Assembly: GCA_013141385.1 (NCBI GenBank)
Contig: JABFRB010000001.1
Span: 248,001-312,000 of the forward strand
From: Bacteroidales bacterium
GTDB taxonomy: Bacteria; Bacteroidota; Bacteroidia; Bacteroidales; Tenuifilaceae
DNA length: 64,000 nucleotides
Reading direction: 5' to 3'
Positions 1 through 9,509 of the stretch are shown in pieces. The position numbers and the translations under genes are program-made. Position 1 is the first letter of the stretch. Every line of letters begins with the position of its first letter. Below the pieces are notes generated by a model, which was not told the DNA's origin, did not search any database, and saw only the letters and a list, made by a program, of their open reading frames with translations.

Positions 1-2
1 TT

Positions 3-326
3 TGGCAATATATATTTTTAGAAAATATTGCTATTCCAAATCTATATTTCTCTCATGAACGTGAGGTTTTTAATCGTGATGGTATCCTTTATGCAAAAAC
101 CCCTTTTATGAAAATAAGAGATACAGAGAAGGTGGAAAAACGAATCATTCGCTTTAGAACGATTGGCGATGCTACCTGCACAGGTGCTTTGGAGTCTATT
201 GCCAATTCATTAGAAGATATTATTCGTGAGGTTGCCGCTACACGAGTTACAGAGCGCGGAGGAAGAGCTGATGATAAACGCTCAGAAGCTGCAATGGAAG
301 ATAGGAAAATTGAAGGGTATTTTTGA
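3..326 (+). CDS. cysD: Sulfate adenylyltransferase subunit 2 (CysD), C-terminal part
   Basis: Only the last 107 codons are in the window; the frame is open from base 3 and the start lies upstream. CysD is the ATP-sulfurylase catalytic subunit, which with the GTPase CysN makes adenosine 5'-phosphosulfate from sulfate and ATP in the cytoplasm. The visible tail has the family's conserved features: a segment reading PNLYFSHER, then TIGDATCTGALES, then the ending with RGGRADDK, AAMEDRK and EGYF. cysN follows 82 bases downstream on the same strand, which fixes the identity and implies one operon. Very sure of the family; the N-terminal PP-loop domain cannot be seen. Confidence 0.93.
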   Translation, partial: WQYIFLENIAIPNLYFSHEREVFNRDGILYAKTPFMKIRDTEKVEKRIIRFRTIGDATCTGALESIANSLEDIIREVAATRVTERGGRADDKRSEAAMEDRKIEGYF

Positions 327-408
327 GACTTAACTACTACCCTACAAGTTTTTTATTTTAACTATTTAGTTACTTACATTTAAATTACTTAATTACTGAT
401 TATTTAAA

Positions 409-1689
409 ATGGATAAAGACGCATCAACTTCAGCAGCTTATCTCGATATGGAACTCCTTAGGTTTACTACCGCAGGAAGTGTAGATGATGGTAAGAGCAC
501 ACTAATTGGAAGGTTATTATATGACTCAAAAGCAATTTTTCAGGATCAATTAGATGCTATTGAATTAGCAAGTGTTAAAAAAGGGGAAGAGTATATCAAT
601 CTTGCATTACTTACCGATGGGTTGAGGGCTGAACGTGAGCAAGGAATTACAATTGATGTTGCTTATAGATATTTTAATACCCCTAAGCGAAAATTCATTA
701 TTGCAGATACGCCTGGACATATTCAGTATACTCGCAATATGGTAACGGGAGCATCAACGGCTAATGTGGCTGTAATTCTTGTTGATGCTCGTCATGGTGT
801 AATTGAGCAAACAATACGCCATGCATATATAGCGTCACTTCTAAGGATTCCACACGTTATAGTTTGCGTAAATAAAATGGATTTAGTTGATTATAAGGAA
901 GATGTGTTTGATGGTATTCAAAAACGATTTATGGACTTTTCTACCAATCTAGACATTCAAGATGTACGATTTATTCCTATTAGCGCTTTAAATGGAGATA
1001 ACGTAGTTGATCGATCTGAAAAAATGAACTGGTATGAAGGTCCAACATTGATGTATCAGCTCGAAAATGTTTATATATCAAATGATTACAATTTACTTGA
1101 TGCCCGATTCCCTGTTCAATATGTTATCCGACCTCAATCAACAGAATATCATGATTATAGGGGTTATGCTGGCAGAGTAGCCAGTGGAACGCTTAAGGTT
1201 GGAGATAAGGTCAAAGTCCTTCCGTCAGGCTTTACATCTACCATTAAAAGAATTGATTTCGGAAAGGAGACATTTGAAATGGTAACCGCACCACAATCTG
1301 CAATTATATGTCTTGAAGATGATTTAGATATTAGCAGGGGATGTATGATGGTTTCAGCAGAAAATGGTATTCGTCAGAGTCAGGATGTTGATTTGATGGT
1401 TTGCTGGTTGGGCGAAAAACCTATGGTTCCGGGTGGAAAATACATCGTAAAACACACTACGAGCGATTTAAGGTGTATGATAAAGGAGGTTAAGTACAAA
1501 GTAGATATCAATACTCTTGAAAAGGATTTCGAGAATAGAAACATTGAACTAAACGATATTGGGTGTATTTCTATACGTACTACAAAACCTCTCTTTTTTG
1601 ATTCATACAGACAGAACAGATTTACTGGTAGTTTAGTAATAATAGATGAGAGTACAAATGTTACCGTTGGAGCAGGGATGATTATTTGA
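409..1689 (+). CDS. cysN: Sulfate adenylyltransferase subunit 1 (CysN GTPase)
   Basis: This is the regulatory GTPase subunit of ATP sulfurylase, whose GTP hydrolysis drives sulfate adenylylation by CysD. The 426-residue protein begins with an EF-Tu-like G domain: P-loop GSVDDGKS at residues 23-30, the DTPGH motif near residue 100 and NKMD near residue 157. Beta-barrel translation-factor domains follow from about residue 230. The length suits the short CysN found in Bacteroidota and there is no fused CysC (APS kinase) domain. The ATG start leaves a short N-terminal tail before the G domain. It is preceded by cysD, and the pair forms the sulfate-activation operon. No terminator is obvious after it. 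Confidence 0.95.
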   Translation: MDKDASTSAAYLDMELLRFTTAGSVDDGKSTLIGRLLYDSKAIFQDQLDAIELASVKKGEEYINLALLTDGLRAEREQGITIDVAYRYFNTPKRKFIIADTPGHIQYTRNMVTGASTANVAVILVDARHGVIEQTIRHAYIASLLRIPHVIVCVNKMDLVDYKEDVFDGIQKRFMDFSTNLDIQDVRFIPISALNGDNVVDRSEKMNWYEGPTLMYQLENVYISNDYNLLDARFPVQYVIRPQSTEYHDYRGYAGRVASGTLKVGDKVKVLPSGFTSTIKRIDFGKETFEMVTAPQSAIICLEDDLDISRGCMMVSAENGIRQSQDVDLMVCWLGEKPMVPGGKYIVKHTTSDLRCMIKEVKYKVDINTLEKDFENRNIELNDIGCISIRTTKPLFFDSYRQNRFTGSLVIIDESTNVTVGAGMII

Positions 1690-1744
1690 AAGTAGAAGGG
1701 GTTTAAGATTTCAACTCTAAATTTTGAAAGAGTAGTAATTGATA

Positions 1745-2185
1745 TTAAATATTTAGCCTTTTTCTTGCAAATTCAATGATTTCTGAATGATCAAAAGCGA
1801 GTGGCGGAAGTTTTTCGAGGCTAAACCACTCAGCTTTCTCTGCATCATCGCCGCCATTTACGCAAGAATTTTTGGGTGTTGTGAATCCATAATAAGCAAT
1901 ACAAATATTACGATCTCTTGGATCTCTCTTAATACTATCGAAGGCGGCAAGTTGGGTTAATTCAATTCCTTGTAAACCAGTTTCTTCAAAGAGCTCTCTT
2001 TTTGCAGCATCGCACAAAAGTTCATCCATTTCGATAAAGCCTCCAGGTAAGGCAAAAAAATCTTTATAGGGCTGGTTTTTGCGTTGTATAAGAAGAATCT
2101 GCGGGAATTGTTGTGATGAATCTATTAAAAAAACTAATGCATCAACAGTAACCAGCACTCTCGGATACTTGTATGTATAGTCCAT
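1745..2185 (-). CDS. Nudix hydrolase
   Basis: A 146-residue single-domain Nudix hydrolase, a family that cleaves nucleoside diphosphates linked to another moiety. The Nudix box runs from about residue 47 to 70 (GGFIEMDE, then RELFEETGL), with the metal-binding REXXEE core intact. The N-terminal part (YPRVLVTVDALVF) resembles the ADP-ribose pyrophosphatase/NrtR-like branch, but there is no C-terminal DNA-binding domain, so an enzyme rather than a regulator is likely. The exact substrate cannot be read from the sequence. It is convergent with cysN, and its start lies 3 bases after the stop of a 46-codon membrane-protein gene, so the two are probably co-transcribed. Confidence 0.88.
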   Translation of the reverse strand: MDYTYKYPRVLVTVDALVFLIDSSQQFPQILLIQRKNQPYKDFFALPGGFIEMDELLCDAAKRELFEETGLQGIELTQLAAFDSIKRDPRDRNICIAYYGFTTPKNSCVNGGDDAEKAEWFSLEKLPPLAFDHSEIIEFARKRLNI

Positions 2186-2188
2186 AAC

Positions 2189-2329
2189 CTACAAGTTTTC
2201 ATTTTCAAGATCATTGCCATTTTCTTGATCTTGTTTTTCTCTGGTTTTCCGGCGTTCTCTTAAAGTGTATGCCACCCAAAAAACAATAAGTATGCAAATG
2301 AAAACTACTAGAACCTGATGTTTAATCAT
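2189..2329 (-). CDS. Small single-pass membrane protein (46 aa)
   Basis: Short reading frame of 46 codons starting with ATG at 2329 and ending TAG. It begins MIKHQVLVVFICILIVFWVA, a clear single transmembrane helix at about residues 5-21, followed by a basic stretch (LRERRKTREK) and an acidic, Asn-rich tail. This positive-inside pattern suggests an N-out anchor with a short cytosolic tail. It ends 3 bases before the Nudix gene on the same strand, which supports translation as part of a two-gene unit. I do not recognise a family; it somewhat resembles small accessory membrane subunits, but this is only shape. Real-gene call rests on the helix, tight spacing and lack of any competing gene. Confidence 0.5.
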   Translation of the reverse strand: MIKHQVLVVFICILIVFWVAYTLRERRKTREKQDQENGNDLENENL

Positions 2330-2387
2330 AATGGCTTTGTTTATAATTATCTTATAAATGTAACAATACCTATGTAGAAATCAAATG

Positions 2388-3158
2388 CTAAAGAATTCTT
2401 TTAATAACCCTTAATTTATGAGAGTATTTCTGGTTGTCCATGTTATAAATACCTTGATGATCAAGGCTATCAATCTTAACAAAGCCTGAACAATGAATGA
2501 TTTTTCCATTGCCAATAATAATTCCAACGTGCGTAATAATCTCCTCTTCATTATCAAAAAACGCTAGATCGCCGGGTTGTACCAAAGTTATAAAATCAAC
2601 TGTTTCGCCAATTTTCACTTGCTGCCCAGCATCGCGGGGAATATTGTATCCTAGAATTTTATAAATTACTTGGATCAGCCCCGAACAATCTATCCCGAAC
2701 GGGGAACGACCTCCCCATAGGTATGGTGAATTAATAAACTGTTTTGCCAATCTTACGGCTTCTTCGTTGATGTTTTCTTTTTTATCGCTAAATGGATTTT
2801 CTATGCATTGATATGAGTTGGTTCCACACATAAAAAGGCCATTTTCGAAATTATTCAACGATGAACCTTGGCAAAGTCTAATTGGGTACTGACCCCCAAC
2901 TTTTTTGGCTGAAAAGAGGGTGTTTGCAATTATTGGACTATCATGCTTTGTAATTAAGTCATCGGGGATATGAGTTGAGAGCTTTGAATCGATCCATCCT
3001 TCATAAGCATCATGGTTGCTGATAATCCTTGACCAACTATTGTATAATTCGATAATTGTAAAGGTTTCACCAAATAGGAGTTGGTTTACCATTTCACTAC
3101 TCTCAGAGGGTTCACGCCTAACTGCAACTAAACTTTGATTAGCTATCCCTTTACTCAT
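2388..3158 (-). CDS. NlpC/P60 (C40) cell-wall peptidase with SH3 domain, cytoplasmic
   Basis: A 256-residue peptidase of the NlpC/P60 family, which cuts gamma-D-glutamyl-diamino-acid bonds in murein peptides. Catalytic Cys is at about residue 158 in FGIDCSGL, the His at about 210 in THVGIIIG and the third polar residue near 222 (IIHCSG). The first 60 residues look like a bacterial SH3 domain (MVNQLLFGE, then SWSRI, then GWIDS). There is no signal peptide, so like YkfC it probably trims recycled muropeptides in the cytoplasm. It stands alone on the minus strand, divergent from the HD-domain gene that starts at 3370. Confidence 0.9.
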   Translation of the reverse strand: MSKGIANQSLVAVRREPSESSEMVNQLLFGETFTIIELYNSWSRIISNHDAYEGWIDSKLSTHIPDDLITKHDSPIIANTLFSAKKVGGQYPIRLCQGSSLNNFENGLFMCGTNSYQCIENPFSDKKENINEEAVRLAKQFINSPYLWGGRSPFGIDCSGLIQVIYKILGYNIPRDAGQQVKIGETVDFITLVQPGDLAFFDNEEEIITHVGIIIGNGKIIHCSGFVKIDSLDHQGIYNMDNQKYSHKLRVIKRIL

Positions 3159-3369
3159 TTTGCGATAATTATTTAAAACTAAATTAGTGTAAAGTTACAA
3201 ACTACGTGAGTCTTTTCCGAATTTGTTAATATAATCAGCTTCATCTTTCATAAAAAGGGAAAATTATGGGAAACAATAATAGTTTTAAATTGGTTATCAA
3301 ACATATTGTAATAAAAGTTGTTATTTTTGCTATGAGTGTTAATGGTATCATCGATTACACCATAAGTTA

Positions 3370-5499
3370 ATGAGAAAGATAATTCGTTTCTTCCAGATTT
3401 ATTACCGAGGGATTTTCAGATCCTTTTATTTTCTAGTTGCAATTATTCTAATCGTTTTTTTCTTACCCCGAGAAGGAAAATTTAAATATGAGTTTCAGAA
3501 GGGAAAGCCTTGGATACATGAAGATTTAGTTTCTCCATTTGATTTTCCGATTTATAAAACGGAGGCAGAACTTTTTGAAGAAAGAAATTCGATACTTAAG
3601 GATTTTAAACCTTTCTTCACTAACGATTCAACTGCAAAAAACACTGCTATTATTCAATTTAAAAATGATTTTAATAGAGAGTGGAATGTTTTTCAATCAA
3701 AGCGAAGCATTTCAGTACATAAGAGGGATCTAGCTTATGAATTGAAACTATCAGAGAATAAAACAAAATTAGAATATAAAATAATTGAATATATAAAGTT
3801 TATTTACGATAAAGGAATTATAGATCCTTCCGATTTGCTTACTGTCTCATCTCAACCATCGCTTAGTATTACCTTGTTAATTAATAGTAAAGCGGTGGAA
3901 ACTGAAATTGGCGAAGTTTTCACTTTACCCAAGGCAATAGATTACTTGCAGCAAAAGGTTTTAAAATGTGAAGAAAAGGACACTCCTGAAATGAATCAGT
4001 TTTTAAGTAAGGTTAATTTAACAAAAATACTATCTCCAAATCTACTCTACGATGAACGTACTACTGGAAAGGTGAAACGAGAAATATTAAGTAACATCTC
4101 GCTTACAAAGGGTATGGTGCAGGCAGGAGAGAGGGTTATTTCACACGAGGAGGTTATAAAAGGCGATCGTTATCAGGTTTTGGAATCATTAAGGAAAGAA
4201 TACGAAAGAAGGCTGGGTCAAGACAATGGGTTTATGATAATCCTTGGACAGTTTTTAATTGTTACTATTCTTGTATTTATGTTATACCTGTTTTTATTGA
4301 ACTTTAGAACAGAGATTTTATCAGATGATTCGAAAATCCTTTTCATTCTTATTTTAATTTCATTCATGATTATCCTTTCATCTTTTGTTCTAAAAAGTAG
4401 TACTATTAGCCTATATGTTGTTCCTTTTACTATTGTTCCAATTTTTATTCGAGCTTTTTATGATGCAAGACTGGCTCTGTTTATTCATTTAGTTACAATT
4501 TTTTTAGTAGGTTTTTTTGCCCCAAATGGCTATGAATTTGTTTTGATAAACTTTATAGCTGGTGTTGTGGCTATTGCAAGTCTCACGAATTTATACAGGA
4601 GTGGTAACTTATTCTATACGGTTTTCCTTGTATTATTATCATATTTAGCAATTTACTTGAGTTTGGTGATTGTGCAAGAGGGAACCCTGCGAGCAATAAA
4701 CTGGTTTACCCTTGCTTGGTTTGTTGTTAATGCACTTTTGCTTTTAGCTCTTTATCAGTTAGTATATTTAATTGAAAAGATATTTGACTTCCTATCGGAT
4801 GCAACTCTTATTGAACTCTCGGATACAAATCAGGATTTATTGAGAAAACTTGCTGAGTTAGCACCTGGAACATTTCAGCATTCATTACAAGTTGCCAATC
4901 TCGCCGAAGCAGCAGCTTATAAAATTGGTGCAAACCCTTTGTTGGTTCGAGCTGGGGCATTGTATCACGATATTGGTAAGATGAATAACCCTTTCTATTT
5001 TATTGAAAATCAACCTACTGATTTTAACCCGCATCAAAACATTGATTACGAAGAGAGTGCAACAATTATTATTAAGCATGTAACGGAAGGTTTGCAGATT
5101 GCAAGGAAGAATAAACTTCCCCAACAGTTAATAGATTTTATCCGTATGCACCATGGAACAAATAAGGTAAAATACTTTTACAGATTGTATAAAGATAAAT
5201 ATACTGAAACCATAGAGGATGATCTTAAGTTTATTTACCCTGGACCACGCCCAAATAGTAAGGAGACAGTAGTGCTTATGATGGCTGATTCTGTAGAAGC
5301 CGCTTCTAGGAGTTTTAAAAAGATTACCTTTCAGGCTATTGACGATTTGGTTGAGGGAATAATTGATAATCTTCAGGCGGAAGAGCAGTTTAATGATGCA
5401 AATATTACTTTTAAGGATATTACAACCATAAAATCAGTTTTTAAGAAGAAACTTCTGAATATCTACCATGCAAGGGTAGAATATCCTGAAGAGAAATAA
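3370..5499 (+). CDS. 7TM receptor with HD phosphohydrolase domain (PgpH-like c-di-AMP phosphodiesterase family)
   Basis: A 709-residue membrane protein. After one N-terminal helix (about residues 15-30) comes an extracytoplasmic 7TMR-HDED domain (about 35-280), then about seven membrane helices (about 285-465), then a cytoplasmic HD domain. The HD metal ligands are visible: FQHSLQVANLAE near residue 500, YHDIGK near 533, a second His in MHHGTNK and the aspartate in MMADSVEAASR. Characterised family members such as PgpH hydrolyse cyclic di-AMP, so this one probably sets c-di-AMP levels and hence potassium and turgor control. The activity is inferred from the family. A strong symmetric terminator begins 2 bases after the stop. 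Confidence 0.9.
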   Translation: MRKIIRFFQIYYRGIFRSFYFLVAIILIVFFLPREGKFKYEFQKGKPWIHEDLVSPFDFPIYKTEAELFEERNSILKDFKPFFTNDSTAKNTAIIQFKNDFNREWNVFQSKRSISVHKRDLAYELKLSENKTKLEYKIIEYIKFIYDKGIIDPSDLLTVSSQPSLSITLLINSKAVETEIGEVFTLPKAIDYLQQKVLKCEEKDTPEMNQFLSKVNLTKILSPNLLYDERTTGKVKREILSNISLTKGMVQAGERVISHEEVIKGDRYQVLESLRKEYERRLGQDNGFMIILGQFLIVTILVFMLYLFLLNFRTEILSDDSKILFILILISFMIILSSFVLKSSTISLYVVPFTIVPIFIRAFYDARLALFIHLVTIFLVGFFAPNGYEFVLINFIAGVVAIASLTNLYRSGNLFYTVFLVLLSYLAIYLSLVIVQEGTLRAINWFTLAWFVVNALLLLALYQLVYLIEKIFDFLSDATLIELSDTNQDLLRKLAELAPGTFQHSLQVANLAEAAAYKIGANPLLVRAGALYHDIGKMNNPFYFIENQPTDFNPHQNIDYEESATIIIKHVTEGLQIARKNKLPQQLIDFIRMHHGTNKVKYFYRLYKDKYTETIEDDLKFIYPGPRPNSKETVVLMMADSVEAASRSFKKITFQAIDDLVEGIIDNLQAEEQFNDANITFKDITTIKSVFKKKLLNIYHARVEYPEEK

Positions 5500-5500
5500 A

Positions 5501-5542
5501 CCGCATAAAAAAACCTCAAGTTACTGGGGTTTTTTTATGCGG
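5501..5542. terminator. Bidirectional intrinsic terminator
   Basis: Near-perfect inverted repeat: CCGCAT plus seven A plus CCTC at 5501-5517, an 8-base loop, then GGGG plus seven T plus ATGCGG at 5526-5542. The A/T runs sit so that either strand yields a GC stem with a U run. It separates the convergent HD-domain gene and LolA-like gene. Confidence 0.85.
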
Positions 5543-5561
5543 GGAGTAGTTGTAAAGTTTA

Positions 5562-6209
5562 TTATCTCATATCAATTATCTCAATACCCTTATGCTTTTT
5601 AGGTTCGAAAGTAAATCTTTCATCTCTAACTATTACATTAGATCTGAACACTTTAACCAAAATTATATAGTTGTTTCCATCTTTACCCTGATATTTAATT
5701 TGAACGGGTTCAAGGGTTTTTTTATCAAACGTAAGATTTAACTTTGAATATGGAGTTTTTAGGTCTATAGGGTATAGTTCTATTTCATAGATATTTCTAC
5801 CCCTTACAACCTGTTCTCCTATAAATTTTGATTTGAAATTTTTCTCATAATCCTTGAAGAGCTTGGTAGGATCATCGAAAAAACCACCCTCGATTACTGT
5901 GGGTTTTGAGATTGTTACTTCGTTGGCTTCCTTATTATACTGCCACTTAGTTACACCATCGTAGTATGATTGCATGCCCATTAACTCCAAGTTATACTTC
6001 TTACCTTTAACTACAATTTCTCCTTCATGAGTGTCGGTTATTTTTTCTTGAAGATTTTCAAGGGTAAACGAGAATTTAGCGGTTAAAGATGTGAGATTTT
6101 GCATTTTAACGCTAAAAGCATTTACTATATCTTTACCGAGCGGTGCATTTTGGCCACTAACACTAAATGAGAGGCAAACTACTAGCAGAAAAAAAACTGT
6201 CTTCTTCAT
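5562..6209 (-). CDS. LolA-like outer-membrane lipoprotein carrier
   Basis: A 215-residue secreted protein with a typical signal peptide (MKKTVFFLLVVCLSFSVSGQ). The rest fits the LolA/LolB fold used in Bacteroidota: a start with repeated LTSLTAKFSFT-like strand, GKKYNLEL, WQYNKEANEVTIS (the tryptophan-tyrosine strand seen in LolA homologues), and a C-terminal part with DERFTFEPKKHKGIEIIDMR. LolA ferries lipoproteins across the periplasm. The gene follows ftsK on the same strand with 11 bases between them, an arrangement also known elsewhere (ftsK-lolA), which strengthens the call. It ends at the shared terminator with the HD-domain gene. Confidence 0.85.
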   Translation of the reverse strand: MKKTVFFLLVVCLSFSVSGQNAPLGKDIVNAFSVKMQNLTSLTAKFSFTLENLQEKITDTHEGEIVVKGKKYNLELMGMQSYYDGVTKWQYNKEANEVTISKPTVIEGGFFDDPTKLFKDYEKNFKSKFIGEQVVRGRNIYEIELYPIDLKTPYSKLNLTFDKKTLEPVQIKYQGKDGNNYIILVKVFRSNVIVRDERFTFEPKKHKGIEIIDMR

Positions 6210-6220
6210 TTTAATAAATA

Positions 6221-8722
6221 TTATTGTTGATTATGTAAGTTAGTTATGATTTGCTCTAATGAGGTCTCATCAGTAATAAGAACCTGACGTGCTTTACTTC
6301 CTTCAAATGGGCCTACAACTCCTGCTGCTTCAAGCTGATCAATTATCCTGCCAGCACGATTGTAACCAATCGAAAATTTTCTTTGTATTAATGATGTTGA
6401 CCCCTGTTGGTATTGCACAACAAGTTTAGCCGCTTCATCGAAGAGATCGTCACGTTTTTTTAGATCAACTACAAATTGTTCCTCGCTTGATTCTGGTGAA
6501 TATTCTGGAAGTAAAAATGCGGTAGCATAGCCCCGCTGATTACTTATAAAGTCAGTTAGACGTTCAATTTCGGGAACATCAATGAAAGCACACTGTACCC
6601 TAATCATATCACTACCAGTTGAAACTAGCATATCGCCACGACCAATTAGCTGGTTAGCACCCGGATGATCAAGTATTGTTCGTGAGTCAATCATAGATGA
6701 AACACGGAATGCAATCCTAGCAGGAAAGTTTGCTTTAATAACACCAGTGATAATATTTATTGATGGACGCTGAGTTGCTATGATTAAGTGAATACCAATA
6801 GCACGAGCTAGCTGAGCCAAACGGGCTAGAGGCGTTTCTACTTCTCTTCCAGCAGTCATTATTAAATCTGCAAACTCATCGATTACAACCACAATATAGG
6901 GTAAAAACTTATGTCCTTTGTTTGGGTTTAACCTCCGAGCAGTGAACTTATCGTTGTATTCTTTGATGTTTCGGACCTGTGCTTGTTTAAGTAAGTCGTA
7001 TCGCTGATCCATTTCAATACATAAAGAGTTAAGGGTATATATTACCTTCTGTGTATCAGTAATAATTGCCTCCTCTGAATCGGGTAGTTTTGCTAGAAAA
7101 TGACGCTCAAGCCGGCTGTATAATGTTAATTCAACCTTTTTTGGATCGATAAGGACAAATTTAAGTTGCGATGGATGCTTTTTATAGAGCAATGATGTGA
7201 TAATTGCATTAAGACCAACCGATTTTCCTTGGCCTGTTGCTCCAGCAATCAGAAGATGGGGTAATTTGGTTAAATCGAGTATAAAAGTTTCGTTCGATAT
7301 ATTCTTACCCAGTGCAATAAGAAGTTCAAATTTGCTTTCCTGAAATTTTGCTGATTTAAGAATTGAATACATTGATACAATTTCAGGTTTCTGGTTTGGA
7401 ACCTCAATGCCAATTGTTCCCCTGCCGGGAATAGGTGCAATTATTCTAATACCCAAGGCAGCAAGGCTAAGAGCGATGTCATCTTCAAGGTTTTTTATTT
7501 TACTGATTCGAATACCAGGAGCAGGAACTATTTCGTATAGAGTAACGGTTGGACCAATTGTTGCCTTAATCTTATCAATCTGAATTTTATAGTTTGCAAG
7601 GGTCTCAACTATTTTATTTTTATTTTCAATTAACTCTTCATTCGATACTGGCGAGGTTTGGTTTTTATACTCCTCAAGTAGTTCGATAGGAGGGCGTTGA
7701 TAGGTTGATAGTTCTAATGTTGGATCGTAAAGTTCTTGATTATCAATAGCAGAACTATTTGCAACAGCTTCCTGAATAGATTCAATTGTTAATTCAACAT
7801 CTCCATCGCCCTCTGGGGCAATTACTGCTTGAATTTGATGTACAGGTTTTACACCTTCTTCAACCTCATTTACAAGTTCCAATTCCTCAGTTTCATCACC
7901 ATCAAAATCATCAATTTCATCAATCATTAAGCTTTCAGTAGCTTGCAAATCTAAGTTTTCAGTAGGAGAGGGGATAATATCTTCTATGTTATCATCATTA
8001 TCTAGTTTTTCAATAATCTGACCATTTTCGTTTACTACTATGGTTTTCTTTATTGTAGTAGTATTTGCTTCAACTTCAACCACTTCAACTTTTTTAGGTT
8101 TCAGGAGCAAAATAATCTCCCCGATAAGCCTGTTAAACCAATGGATTGAATCTGGTTGTACGTATATTGTGTAAGTAATGCAAAATAAAAGGAGCAGAAA
8201 AGCAGTACCCACTTTCCCAATAAGTGCAGAAATCCAATCGGAAACAAAAAGTCCATGAGCACCTCCCAATCCACTTCCCAGAAACCCTCCTGTAGTTCTT
8301 GCAATGAAACCAAGAACTAGAGATAAAAGTACTGTTCCAATTAATAGTTTAAAAGTGGTTTTCCGAAATGGTAAGGGTCTTACTTTAAGTAATCTAAGCC
8401 CAAGAAGGCCAACTATGAAAGGTACGCTAAACGAAGAAATGCCGAACCAATGGTTCATGAATTGAACTGAGAACGAAGCACCAATTTTTCCTGTCCAATT
8501 TTCAACCCTAGTTTCTGAACCAGAGAAAATATTTTGCCACTCAAAACTTTGATCTGTTTGCCAAGTAAATAGGTAAGAAATAAATGCGATGGTTAGATAT
8601 ATTGCCAAAAACAACATGAATACCCCAACAGTGAACCTTACCCGTTCGTCTTTAAAAAATGATTTTGTTGGTATTTCTGGTTCAGTTTTCTTATCCTTTG
8701 GATTCTCTTCTTGTTTGGCCAT
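6221..8722 (-). CDS. ftsK: DNA translocase FtsK/SpoIIIE
   Basis: An 833-residue septal DNA translocase that moves chromosome ends through the division site. The N-terminal 200 residues hold four or five membrane helices; residues about 210-340 form an acidic linker (many E, D and I); the motor follows, with an alpha domain (about 380-450), Walker A GATGQGKS near residues 490-497, Walker B VVIDEFADL near 615 and the conserved ATQRPS. The last 65 residues (LIQRKFSIGYNRAGRIIDQLE) are the winged-helix gamma domain that reads KOPS-type sites. Full length for the family. The lolA-like gene is 11 bases downstream. Confidence 0.97.
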   Translation of the reverse strand: MAKQEENPKDKKTEPEIPTKSFFKDERVRFTVGVFMLFLAIYLTIAFISYLFTWQTDQSFEWQNIFSGSETRVENWTGKIGASFSVQFMNHWFGISSFSVPFIVGLLGLRLLKVRPLPFRKTTFKLLIGTVLLSLVLGFIARTTGGFLGSGLGGAHGLFVSDWISALIGKVGTAFLLLLFCITYTIYVQPDSIHWFNRLIGEIILLLKPKKVEVVEVEANTTTIKKTIVVNENGQIIEKLDNDDNIEDIIPSPTENLDLQATESLMIDEIDDFDGDETEELELVNEVEEGVKPVHQIQAVIAPEGDGDVELTIESIQEAVANSSAIDNQELYDPTLELSTYQRPPIELLEEYKNQTSPVSNEELIENKNKIVETLANYKIQIDKIKATIGPTVTLYEIVPAPGIRISKIKNLEDDIALSLAALGIRIIAPIPGRGTIGIEVPNQKPEIVSMYSILKSAKFQESKFELLIALGKNISNETFILDLTKLPHLLIAGATGQGKSVGLNAIITSLLYKKHPSQLKFVLIDPKKVELTLYSRLERHFLAKLPDSEEAIITDTQKVIYTLNSLCIEMDQRYDLLKQAQVRNIKEYNDKFTARRLNPNKGHKFLPYIVVVIDEFADLIMTAGREVETPLARLAQLARAIGIHLIIATQRPSINIITGVIKANFPARIAFRVSSMIDSRTILDHPGANQLIGRGDMLVSTGSDMIRVQCAFIDVPEIERLTDFISNQRGYATAFLLPEYSPESSEEQFVVDLKKRDDLFDEAAKLVVQYQQGSTSLIQRKFSIGYNRAGRIIDQLEAAGVVGPFEGSKARQVLITDETSLEQIITNLHNQQ

Positions 8723-8819
8723 TGTTAAACATTATGCAAATAAGTAGTAGGGCTATTAAACCGAATGCAAAGTAAGAGAATTATTCTGATTTTGTAACAG
8801 GTATCAATCAAAGAGTTTT

Positions 8820-9509
8820 TTATTGAAGCAATGAAAGAAAGTCCTCAATTGTTTTTTTTGATACTCTAACATAATCCGATGGTTTTGAGAAATTATCCAT
8901 AGAAATATGTTCTCTTTTAATGGTTGTTGCCGTAATACTCATTGTATGTTTATAGAGTTTTACTTTGAACTTAAGCATTACCCCGTTTATTGATTCAAAG
9001 GGAGTATTAGCATTAGGATTAACTATTTTTATATCATTTGTATAAATTATTTCAAAGGAATAATTCGATGAATCATTAAAACTAGCAATGGCTTTTTTAC
9101 ATTTATACCCTTGGTAAGTAATGGTATCATTTGTTTCCTTTACAGTAATATTTGGCATTCCAGAGTATGTGCTAGAAATATTTCCACTAGTTAATGGTTC
9201 CTCGAAAAACAATTTTTTGTTTAAAAATTTTACCAGGATTATACTATTTTTATCATCGATATTGTTGATGTATGTTAAGGTGACTGCTCCAGAAAGCCCT
9301 TCAACCTTGTTAGATGTATTATTATCACGAAATTTTACAATGATTTTATTGGGTAGTAGGCTTGAATTGAAACCAGGTTGTGACTCATCTTCTGTTTGAA
9401 TAGAATATTCTATTGTTCCTTCGTTAAAATCTTTTGATTTGAAATCTAAACAACCTGAAAAGGTTAATAGAAAAAATAGTAGTAGGTAATAACAGGTTTG
9501 TTGCCTCAT
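8820..9509 (-). CDS. Putative lipoprotein of unknown function
   Basis: A 229-residue protein when started at the ATG at 9509; this start gives a proper lipoprotein signal (MRQQTCYYLLLFFLLTFSGC), whereas the 21 codons upstream would place extra charged residues ahead of it. Predicted lipidated Cys is residue 20. The mature part is rich in beta-strand pattern, with EGTIEYSIQTEDE early and TNDTITYQGYKCKKAIASF in the middle, reminiscent of the GLPGLI/DUF4412-type periplasmic proteins, which share an 'I-x-Y ... Y-x-C-x-K-A' layout. That relation is tentative. It lies upstream of ftsK on the same strand, 97 bases away. Confidence 0.7.
   Translation of the reverse strand: MRQQTCYYLLLFFLLTFSGCLDFKSKDFNEGTIEYSIQTEDESQPGFNSSLLPNKIIVKFRDNNTSNKVEGLSGAVTLTYINNIDDKNSIILVKFLNKKLFFEEPLTSGNISSTYSGMPNITVKETNDTITYQGYKCKKAIASFNDSSNYSFEIIYTNDIKIVNPNANTPFESINGVMLKFKVKLYKHTMSITATTIKREHISMDNFSKPSDYVRVSKKTIEDFLSLLQ

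Noticed and set aside
3159-3369. Riboswitch or c-di-AMP leader before the 7TM-HD gene
   Set aside because: The 210 bases show no conserved riboswitch core such as the ydaO type.
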